64,000 nucleotides of DNA from Paramoeba atlantica (Eukaryota; Discosea), in assembly GCA_977017575.1 (NCBI GenBank), contig CDRNVI010000026.1, positions 1 through 64,000 of the forward strand, read 5' to 3'. Under the pieces are notes generated by a model that worked only from the letters and a program-made list of their open reading frames with translations, ran no database searches and was not told the origin of the DNA. Positions 27,271 through 35,627 of this stretch are shown piece after piece; within the stretch, counting starts at the first letter, position 1, and each line of letters starts with the position of its first letter. Made by a program: the position numbers and the translations under genes.

Positions 27271-27815
27271 TCCTCTTAATGCGACGGCCGATATCATCGG
27301 CACATAATCCGCCCACAACGGATGTCGCCAAAGGGGGTTCGACACGGACTCGGTCGGTAGAGGGGGTCCAGGCAACTCGCCCTCTCTTTACGCAGCCGGA
27401 GGGGCGTACTGCAACCGACTCGGTCCCAGTCGGTAGAGGTGGTCCAGGCAACTCACCATCTCTTTACGCAGCCGGAGGGGCGCACTGCAACCGACCGCTG
27501 CCTTGCGATAATGCGAGGCAGAGTCACGCCCAGTGGTCCTCAAGGGAGGCCACCATGGCGCATAGCTCCCGGGAAGAGACAGGCGCGAGAAGAAAAAAGC
27601 CGGGGAGGGAAGAAAACTCACTCAAGGAGTGAGCCGGGGAGGGGTGAAAAGTCGGAAGTACGTCCCCTACTTCCACGACAAAGAGGGACAGTCCCTGCTA
27701 GCCGTCAGCCGGAAACGGGCATTTAAAAGGAAAATGTATGCCCGTTTACGGGAAAAGAAAGGAAGGGCTAGCAAAATGTACCAACAAGGTACAGAAACTG
27801 TATCTTTATAGCGAC
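27230..27815 (+). repeat. 576-bp GC-rich dispersed repeat (copy 2), inside the LINE
   Basis: It is the same repeat as at 13657-14232 in opposite orientation, again with 76-bp tandem units and with GTACCAACAAGGTAC near its 3' end. It separates the middle LINE segment from the reverse transcriptase. I cannot see a target-site duplication at this site. A direct duplication TAGCGACTTCTT lies just downstream. Confidence 0.85.
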
Positions 27816-27832
27816 TTCTTTGTAGCGACTTC

Positions 27833-30287
27833 TTGGGGAAGTCGCAGGAAGGGAAGACCAAAATCGCCTGGGATCTTCTTCTCGGGGTTAAACGGTTCCT
27901 GTTTTTCCCTGAGGACAAGCTGTCCCAGAGGCAGTTGGCGAGGGAGCTACGGAAACGGGCTCACCTAGAGGGGTCCGAATCCATCGCTCCAAATCCCCTC
28001 CTCACCAACAGCTTCCCCCGTTCTGTTATCAAACGGGTTACCGAGCTGATCCGGGCGGGGGCTTTCTCGAGGGCGGCTAAAATTCTGGAAGCCCCCCTCG
28101 ACCCGCCGGCAAACCCGGCTACAGCGGGGGAACAGGTGAAACGCCTCCACCCTACGGGAGGTCCTTATAACACCCCCAAGTTCGTTTATGAAAAGGAATG
28201 TCATGGACCCCTCCCGTCGGCGGCAGACGTTGTCCGTAAGGCAACTAGCCTTGCGCCGCTTAGAGCGCCAGGCCCGTCCGGATGGACCAAAGAACTCCTG
28301 GTCCCCATCCTCCAGGAGGATGACCCGAGGGACGTGGTCACTTGGATCATCCAAGGGATCCTCACGAACTCCCTCCCTCCCACGATGAGGGATTTCCTCA
28401 CGGGAGCCAACCTCAAGCTCTTTAACAAGCCTGGGGCCCCTGTGGGACATCACTCCTCATACAGGCCCATTGCCATGGGGGAGGTCATCCTGAAGCTCGC
28501 GGGTCTTCTAGCCCTTGAACAGGTCAGAGACCACCTCCCTGCTGTGTTTCAGGGCCTCCAATTCGGAGCCCAATACACGCAAGGATGCGAGCACGTCGTG
28601 TATGAAGTGAGAGATCACTTCCGCGACAGACCCGATGAGGTGATCGTGGCGGTCGACCTGGAAAATGCTTTTAACAGCATTTCCCGCGCGGCCATTTTCC
28701 GAGCCTTGAAAAGGTACCCGAACCTTTCCCCTATGCTCGGGATCTCCCTTTTCGGGTACGGGACCCCTAGCAAGCTCCACCTGGGGGAGGGGATTGCCAT
28801 CCCTAGCTCCCGGGGGGTGAAACAAGGGGACCCGATGGCGCCCATCCTGTTTGCCTTAGGGATTCAGGGGGCCATCTCGGCCGTGGCGCCAAAATACTCT
28901 GGCTGCCTAAAGCTATGGGCATATCTGGATGATATAACCTTAGCCGCGGAGCCCGGGGTGTGCGTAAAGGCCCTTGGCTCCATGGAAGCGGAGATCAAGT
29001 TTTTGGGCTTAAAACTCAACTTAAAGCCTCAAGTGCATGGTGGCTACTCGGCACCCGGACTTGTACTCGGTCTTCTCGGGGAGCAGGATGCAACATGCTC
29101 CGGGGGGGTTCAAGCTTCTGGGGGCGTATATTGGCGCCACGGAAGCGTTTGAAGAGGAATGGGTCCTATCGAAGGTTCCCAAGGTCACAAACTTCTTGGG
29201 TAAGCTGAAGGACTTACCCAGGCAGTGCGCCCTTCCCCTTCTTCGCCTATGCGGGAGCCCCCGGTGGAACTACATAGTTCGTACGCATGAACCGGGGGTG
29301 ACCAAAAAGGCAAACCTTCAGGTAGACGCGGCCATCACCGCATGCTCCGAAACCTTAATCGGGGGGATGGGTGCAATAGGAACGACGCCGTTCGCAAACA
29401 AACTTTTTACGGCGGACTTCCTGGGCACCATCCCCTTCGAAGACAAGGCGGAGGACATGCAGGCCAAAGCCGTCAAGGCCTTACAAGGCCGACCCCCTGG
29501 CACCCCAGCCAGGGAGCAGCGACGCGCTTATGGGGCGGCGGCTATGGACAAGGCCCCGTCGGCCACGCATCTGGTCTGCATGCGACAGATCCAGAACACC
29601 CACTCCACCAAGTGGATGAACGCGTGGCCGAACAGGCCGGAGTACTACATGCGGGATCCCGAATGGGAGACCGCCGCTAGGCTCCGGTACATGGTGGCCC
29701 CCACCTCCGAACCTGAGATCCAATGTGTGTGTGGCGCAGCCCTCAAAAACGAGGATTTCTGTCTCCATGCCATGGATTGCAAAAAGGTTCGGGGGAAGAC
29801 ACAGGCCTCTCGTCACAAGGGGGTCAAGGAAACCTTCAGGAACCTACTGACCCAGTACGGATTCTGCCCGGACCTAGTCGAACCTAGGTTCGACAACGGC
29901 CGGGGACCGGACATCTGTTTCCTTTTGGGGCGGAAGCTCGTCCTCGTAAACGTGACGGTGGTGAACCCACTGGCACCGTCTTATGTGGACAAGGAGGCAG
30001 CAGACCCCTCCTTCACCGTGAGACAGGCCGAACGCCTCAAAAGGCGTACTCACGAAGAAATGGCGGGGGCCAGGGAGATGGATTTCTTCCCGCTGGCCTT
30101 CACCACTTACGGTGTCCCCGGCCCCGAGACCCTCCAGTTTCTTAACCTGGTCGCTCGGAAGGCCACCGGCGAGAAGAATGGTTGCCTCAGCCACCTCATC
30201 ATGGCAATCGGGGTAGCCATCCAAAAGGGGAACGCCCAGATAGCGCACGCCGCGGTACAAAATTGGTACCGACGGGGCGTGCGCTAA
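27833..30287 (+). pseudogene. LINE reverse transcriptase and restriction-like endonuclease
   Basis: The first frame (to about 29030) has the RT blocks: RAPGPSGWTKELL, YRPIAMGEVILKL, VAVDLENAFNSISR, GVKQGDPMAPILFALG and the catalytic AYLDDIT. After a frame change near 29030 it continues with GGFKLLGAYIGATE, the thumb region and a C-terminal zinc knuckle (CVCGAALKNEDFCLHAMDC). Then come RHKGVKETF and RGPDICFLLGRKLVLVNVTVV, which resemble the PD-(D/E)XK restriction-like endonuclease of R2/CRE-type LINEs. The usual Asp before VTVV is Asn here. No apurinic endonuclease domain is seen. Confidence 0.88.
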
Positions 30288-30477
30288 ATGGGCCACGATG
30301 GAAAAAGGAAAAAAAAAATTTGATTGCTTGTTTTAAAATCATACACCCCCCCCAATGGACCTTCATGGTTCATGTATTGGGTACTATAGAGGCAATGCCG
30401 CGTTTCATACTTCTCCCCCCTTATTAATCGCAAAAAAAAAAGAAAAAAATTGACCAATTTTTTTGACCAAAAGGGTA

Positions 30478-31020
30478 CCGGGCGTTACTTAACTATGGAA
30501 TTTCTTAATTACGGTTAACGGTTAAAATTTCGTCGATTTTAACCTTATCGGTTAACCGTAATTAAGGAGTAACCGTAATTACGAATTTCCGTAAATAGGG
30601 GAAATGAGCTATGCATTGACCGCAACGAATTTCAACATCAATGAAACGATAACAATCAATCATCAATATCGTGCACCTTATACCCACTAGATTCGAAAGT
30701 GCGTTGTCGCTTTCTCCTAGTGGTATCCACATCATTGTTGCGTTCCCCGTAGCCAAATCCAAGCTATAATGTTTCCAAGCCCCTCGTAATGCAATTATCT
30801 GATACTATGTCGCAACATGGTAGCGCATTCCACATTGCACGAGGAATGCCAGTCGCTCTATTCCCCGCCAAGGAGGCTTTCTGCTTCCTGATATTTCAGT
30901 CACTGGGCGCATAAAAATATTTTGCTCGAAAAATAAAAATGTCACCTTTAATCTTAAATAGATTAACCGTAATTAGGTAAAAACCGTAATTAAGGGCAAC
31001 CGTAATTAAGTAACGCCCGG
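30478..31020. mobile_element. 543-bp MITE with CCGGGCGTTACTTAA ends
   Basis: The ends CCGGGCGTTACTTAA and TTAAGTAACGCCCGG are inverted repeats flanked by TA (30476-30477 and 31021-31022). Next to the ends are several GTAATTA/TAATTAC-type subrepeats. It is non-coding. A remnant of the same family lies at 38739-38845. Confidence 0.85.
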
Positions 31021-31103
31021 TACAGTAAATATGGTGTAAATTTCTAATATTTTTATTTACAGAAATCATTGAAACTTTATCACTAGCTCTCTTCATCCTT
31101 TCA

Positions 31104-31361
31104 ATGACTGTCGATTCTCACGAGAACAAGACGCCAGACAAAGCGCACACTCGTGGATCAGCGATTTCAGGTCTTTTGGAACGCTGGTTCACGGTTGTTC
31201 CGCTAGCGCCGAGAATGGGTCCCCCGGTGGCCAGCCGTCCTCCCCCCAACACACTTGATTCTCTTCCCACCAGCACGCCTAGGACCTCTAGAGTGTGTAT
31301 GACTACGCAAGAGAAGTTGAAGGTGTTTTTTAGGGTGGAAAAAAATTTACGCTCGACCTGA
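31104..31361 (+). CDS. Possible small protein, unrecognised
   Basis: An ATG-started reading of 85 residues (MTVDSHENKTPD...) with ordinary composition lies between a MITE and the LRR gene. A pyrimidine-rich leader precedes it. It has no domain, so it could be a gene fragment. Low confidence. Confidence 0.3.
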   Translation: MTVDSHENKTPDKAHTRGSAISGLLERWFTVVPLAPRMGPPVASRPPPNTLDSLPTSTPRTSRVCMTTQEKLKVFFRVEKNLRST

Positions 31362-31429
31362 AATATACTATGCCCCCCACTTATAGTGCCGTTTGGTCGA
31401 AAACTGCGGCTCTATGTGTGATCTCATAA

Positions 31430-31492
31430 ATAAAAATAATGATAATAATAATTTTTCTGAGATTATCATTATTATTTTCATTATCATTATTT
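31430..31492. repeat. AT-rich inverted repeat
   Basis: AAAATAATGATAATAATAAT is followed, after TTTTTCTGAG, by ATTATCATTATTATTTTCAT and TATCATTATTT. Together they form a strong AT hairpin between the small ORF and the LRR gene. Confidence 0.8.
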
Positions 31493-31625
31493 ATGAACGC
31501 AATAAGGGGAGATGAGAAAAAAAATACATCTGTTTAGTAAGATAAACTTTGTCTAAAACGGAAAAAAACAAGATAAGATTTAAGAGATCACGGGCGATTT
31601 TCCTTATCTTTCTGAAGGTTTTCTA

Positions 31626-32387
31626 ATGCAACGTGTGTCTACTTTGGATGACACTTCCGATCTACGTCGAGGTAAGGTTACCTCGTTGCTAATACCCCAA
31701 GAAGATTTACTCGAACGTTTAATTTCTGATTTAAACGGAAAGGACAAGACGTGGCGTACTACAAAAAAAGGAATGTTCGGTCGGGTAAAGAGTATATCCC
31801 CATGTACTTGGAAAAACGTCATATGTAATGAAGGCGGTGAGGTCACTTCTCTTAATTGGTCCGCGATGGCTCTTTCTGGACTGCTTCAGTGGGACAATTT
31901 GCCTCGCACCCTGCTTACCTGTGATGTATCGCGGAATAGAATATCTGGGAACGTACAACTCGATCGGCTTAATCCGCCAATTACTGTCCTGGATACAGGA
32001 ATGAACTTTCTAGGTGGGGGAGTAGAGTTGACAAATTTGCCGGATAGCATCACAAGGTTATCACTAAACACTAATGTATTTGGAGGGAGTATAAATTTAT
32101 ATCATTTACCACAAGGTCTGGAGCGGCTAATGCTCCACAGGAATAGTTTCGATAATTGCCCAGATCTGTCTTGCCTGCCGAGCACGTTGCAAGTACTTAA
32201 TTTGTCCGACAATACTTTCAGTGGTGTGGTAAAATTTGATACTCTCCCTGCCGGACTAATTCTCCTGTGGTTACAGGGGAACTCGGAATTATCCGGTGAA
32301 ATCGATGAGAGCCTTCTTCCTATTCATTTGCGAGGACAAAGTATAAAGATTGAGAATACCTCCATTTACTTTAAACAGTCGTCATAG
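31626..32387 (+). CDS. Leucine-rich-repeat protein (intact copy)
   Basis: The protein has 253 residues. A conserved leader (MQRVSTLDDTSDLRRGKVTS) is followed by CTWKNVICNEGGEVTSLNW, the cap motif of plant-type LRR proteins. Then come about seven repeats of 22-24 residues centred on LP, as in LTNLPDSITRLSLNTN and LSCLPSTLQVLNLSDN. There is no signal peptide or membrane anchor. Such short LRR families are common in kinetoplastids and other protists; partners are unknown. Broken relatives lie at 7840-7934 and 13163-14545. Confidence 0.85.
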   Translation: MQRVSTLDDTSDLRRGKVTSLLIPQEDLLERLISDLNGKDKTWRTTKKGMFGRVKSISPCTWKNVICNEGGEVTSLNWSAMALSGLLQWDNLPRTLLTCDVSRNRISGNVQLDRLNPPITVLDTGMNFLGGGVELTNLPDSITRLSLNTNVFGGSINLYHLPQGLERLMLHRNSFDNCPDLSCLPSTLQVLNLSDNTFSGVVKFDTLPAGLILLWLQGNSELSGEIDESLLPIHLRGQSIKIENTSIYFKQSS

Positions 32388-32561
32388 CTGAGATGGTGAG
32401 GAAATGCTTTTAGTGTTCTTCGCACTTTTATTTCCGTAAGTTTTAGAGTTCTCCGTGAGTGCATTTATAATGTTTAGCCGGTTTTCAAATGTAGCTTTTC
32501 AAATATACAGCTTATGACAGTTCTGAAGGATTCCAGCGTAGATGATGTAGAGAACCGTGAT

Positions 32562-32808
32562 CCCCCCCTATCCTATCGTTGCCTCGGTACCCCGCCCACA
32601 TTAGCGTTGCTTGCTATACTGTCTCTTGCCTCGAAACGGCAATTTTCTTTTTGGACTGGTAAAAATGTGCCCTAAAAAAGCGATTTTTTTAGATCTTCCT
32701 CAATAATCCCACAACATCTTCGGCTTGCCAATTCTTGGGCCCCTGTTTTTGACCCCCCCTCCTAGCGTTGCTTTTTATCAAAACTAGACTACACTAGGAT
32801 AGGGGGGT
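32562..32808. repeat. Possible short MITE (about 247 bp) in the gap before TTC27
   Basis: CCCCCCTATCCTA at the left end is inverted as TAGGATAGGGGGG at the right end. The inside has two TAGCGTTGCTT motifs. Flanking duplications are not clear. The rest of 32388-32889 shows no gene. Confidence 0.5.
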
Positions 32809-32889
32809 AGTACGTGTTTGATGAATTCGCATGAATTTTGCCTACTGAAATTTTAGTATACAAGACATTTATTTTAAACCACGTTACCA

Positions 32890-35424
32890 ATGACATCTTG
32901 CTCTTTGCCTGCTACTATGGATACTTTTGCTCTAGAGTGTGTCTCTTTCTGGCGTGCAGCTCTGGACCCATCTCGGGCTTCTTGTACTTGCAAGGAGGAA
33001 AAGTATCCAGATCTAAGGTTAGACCATGTTCCCCATGAAGAGGGTCATTCCATTTCTACACAGGGAAGGAGAGCCCTAAATGTTCTACTTCAATCTTTCG
33101 TGGAACACAATTTCACAGGAATTACAGAGTCAATGCGTACCTTACACTTATGTGAACGATGTTACTTCCCCGTGCATCAAGACTTTACAGAGAAAGATTT
33201 ATCGAAATTGCGCTCATGGCTTTCGCTGGATGGGGAAACTGTGTGCCCTGTGCTGTCAAAACAACATTACCTCTTTTTATTGTGGATAGGAGTCAAAAAC
33301 TTTTCCTCCGAATTAGGCCCCCATTTACGGCTGCGCATTAGCATGCTCTACCAGCGTTGCCTTAGTCATCGAAGTCACACATTGTATACAGCCATAAAGA
33401 ATGCCACCAAAGAAATTATTGAAGCCGGTAACGTTTCCATTTCCTTTTCCGAAGCAAGGGCCGAGACACTTGTGGAAGTAGCCAATGCACTGCATTACTA
33501 CGGCGACCATACTGAAATGCAAAACATTCTTTTCAAGGCAGCGAAATACAGCAATTTAGTTTTTGAGGAAGCTGTGCTGGTTGGAGTGCGAACTCGATGG
33601 CAAGAATTTCAGACGGCACAACTCGTCGTAGAGGCGACATCAAGCACAAACGTTTCACGTCCCGAAAACGGGACGTGGGATTGTGCGACCAATGTGAAGG
33701 ACCTAAATAAAGAACTGCCGTTAGAAATAGAGGGTGAGGGTGCCGGACATGATCTGTATACAAGACCCAGAAATGACACAACTTCATGTGATGGAAGTGT
33801 AGAGAACTTGTTACCGGTTCACAATGCGATACTACTCGCCTTCTGCGCTGATATTGAAAAGGAGAACCCCGTGCATGAGTTGACGACGGAAAAAATGGAT
33901 TCTTACGTACAACGGGTCCTGGCCAATCCAACACATACTTGGATTTTAAAGGCTATGTCATTACTTCTCCGCTCCCGGGGGGAAGAAAAGCGAACACGTG
34001 TTGCGCAACGGAGTTTATTGCAACTTCAGCAGCTTGCGGATGAATTTACCAGTGATCCACAAGCGGAACGTGCGAATGGATTTTTCCTTACTCAGTATCC
34101 TTCCTACCATGCTCTCCGATACGAGCTTGCAGGTCGATATTTTAGTGAAAACCTGTATAAGACTGCATTGGAGTATTTTGAACAGTTACACGCTTGGGAC
34201 AAGATAGTATTATGCTCCTTACGTCTTGAGCGACGGAACAGTGTGGAGTTGTTGGCCAGAAGGGCACTCGAAAAAGGCTGCGAATCCGTCGACATACTTG
34301 TTGCTCTAGGCATTGCCACTCACGATGAAACTTCTCTCAGCAAGGCATGGAAACAATCCAATTTTAGTCATGCTGGGGCGGCACGTGCGTTGGCGCGCCA
34401 CCATTTATCTCATAAAGATTTTGAACAAGCGATTGAATACTTCGATGAATGCATAAGATTAAACCCCAGTTTTGGTGGAGACTGGTTTGTTTTAGGATAC
34501 GCCGCCTTGCGGCTGTCCGATTGGTCTCGTGCTGCCGAAGCATTCACCCGTGTATGCCAAATGGAACCTGAAAATGGATGGGGCTGGAATAATCTTTCTA
34601 TGACGCTGATGACGATGAAGAAATTTCGTCCTGCGTATCATGCTTTGTCACAAGCTGTTAAATTTAATGAGCAGAGCTGGCAAGTATGGGAAAACTTTTT
34701 CACTGTTTCAGTGAAATTAAAGGAAACCGATTCCGCACTACGCGGCCTGCGTAAGCTTGTTGATCTTGGTGGACGTCAAGCAGAGCTTGACGATACGACG
34801 TTAAGCGATTTTGGAAACCACGTCTATGAACTGTTGTCGCGTGAGGGAGACGGTGAATTGACAATGTCAGAAGATGATTCAAATACTCATCACTGTGATG
34901 ATGTTCGGCCCGTAATTCAAGCAGACGACAAAATTCAGATGGAATGTACGAATCTAGATTCACTTCTGTGTGAATTTTCGGATGTATCTCAGGAGAAGCA
35001 CACGAATTTACACAGATATTACAACCTTCCACGGATCAATCTTTGGAAAACCAAATATGAAGATCTTTTAGAAGAAATCGTTTCCTTTCACCCGTTTAGC
35101 GAAAAGATTTGCAAAGTAGCGTCTGACTTTCACTACAAAGTAGGAAACTGGAAGAATGCTGCAGATTATAATCTGGCGCACGTTCGCGCTTGTCAGAAAG
35201 AAAATTGGCAACACGACACTAAGAAAGCATTATGTGTCCTTGACGCAGTAGATGAACTTCTGATTCTTGTCAATAAACTTAAATACCGGAAATGGGAAAA
35301 CGTTGCAGCGTTTGAAAATGTAGCAAAAAGGAGAGCTAGTGCCGTGCTCGAAACAACGAGGGTGGTACATGGAAAGTTGAGTCTCTGGGAGCAGGTAAAT
35401 ACCAGACTGAACGCCGTTACATAA
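32890..35424 (+). CDS. TTC27/EMW1-like TPR protein
   Basis: The protein has 844 residues. The C-terminal half has tandem TPR units: DFEQAIEYFDECIRLNPSFG, then WFVLGYAALRLSDWSRAAEA, then WGWNNLSMTLMTMKKFRPAY, and WQVWENFFTVSVKLKETDSA. The order of these blocks, with the Trp-Asn-Asn and Trp-Glu-Asn signatures, matches TTC27 and yeast EMW1, which are co-chaperone-like proteins implicated in cell-wall or U5 snRNP maturation. The N-terminal half has no clear domain, as in that family. A Cys cluster lies near the start (residues 36-48). The start is the first ATG of the frame. Confidence 0.82.
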   Translation: MTSCSLPATMDTFALECVSFWRAALDPSRASCTCKEEKYPDLRLDHVPHEEGHSISTQGRRALNVLLQSFVEHNFTGITESMRTLHLCERCYFPVHQDFTEKDLSKLRSWLSLDGETVCPVLSKQHYLFLLWIGVKNFSSELGPHLRLRISMLYQRCLSHRSHTLYTAIKNATKEIIEAGNVSISFSEARAETLVEVANALHYYGDHTEMQNILFKAAKYSNLVFEEAVLVGVRTRWQEFQTAQLVVEATSSTNVSRPENGTWDCATNVKDLNKELPLEIEGEGAGHDLYTRPRNDTTSCDGSVENLLPVHNAILLAFCADIEKENPVHELTTEKMDSYVQRVLANPTHTWILKAMSLLLRSRGEEKRTRVAQRSLLQLQQLADEFTSDPQAERANGFFLTQYPSYHALRYELAGRYFSENLYKTALEYFEQLHAWDKIVLCSLRLERRNSVELLARRALEKGCESVDILVALGIATHDETSLSKAWKQSNFSHAGAARALARHHLSHKDFEQAIEYFDECIRLNPSFGGDWFVLGYAALRLSDWSRAAEAFTRVCQMEPENGWGWNNLSMTLMTMKKFRPAYHALSQAVKFNEQSWQVWENFFTVSVKLKETDSALRGLRKLVDLGGRQAELDDTTLSDFGNHVYELLSREGDGELTMSEDDSNTHHCDDVRPVIQADDKIQMECTNLDSLLCEFSDVSQEKHTNLHRYYNLPRINLWKTKYEDLLEEIVSFHPFSEKICKVASDFHYKVGNWKNAADYNLAHVRACQKENWQHDTKKALCVLDAVDELLILVNKLKYRKWENVAAFENVAKRRASAVLETTRVVHGKLSLWEQVNTRLNAVT

Positions 35425-35627
35425 AGTTCGTTCGCAGTTGCAATTTAATTATAACATTAATTAATTTAATATTGAAATAACAACAATCGCGTACAAAATC
35501 TTACCCCGAAAAATAGTGCTAGAGTAGAAAAAATAACAACCCACAATAACAATGTAGCGCATAATAATATTATGTACAGAAGTCTAGAAGAAACGACTAG
35601 AAAAACTTGACTTAAACAGAATATAAT

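Larger units (their letters stand above)
25032..30320 (+). mobile_element. LINE with 2A-like motif, RT and restriction-like endonuclease
   Basis: The element codes, in order, for a zinc-finger protein, a 2A-like segment, a reverse transcriptase and a C-terminal zinc-knuckle/endonuclease region. It then ends in an A-rich tract (30300-30320). It is interrupted by the 576-bp repeat at 27230-27815 and has about two frame changes besides, so this copy looks inactive. Its GC-rich Pro/Arg-rich N-terminal region differs from neighbouring genes. A 5'-truncated sister copy lies at 8005-8112. The 5' limit is uncertain, and may include the sequence from about 24960. Confidence 0.88.
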
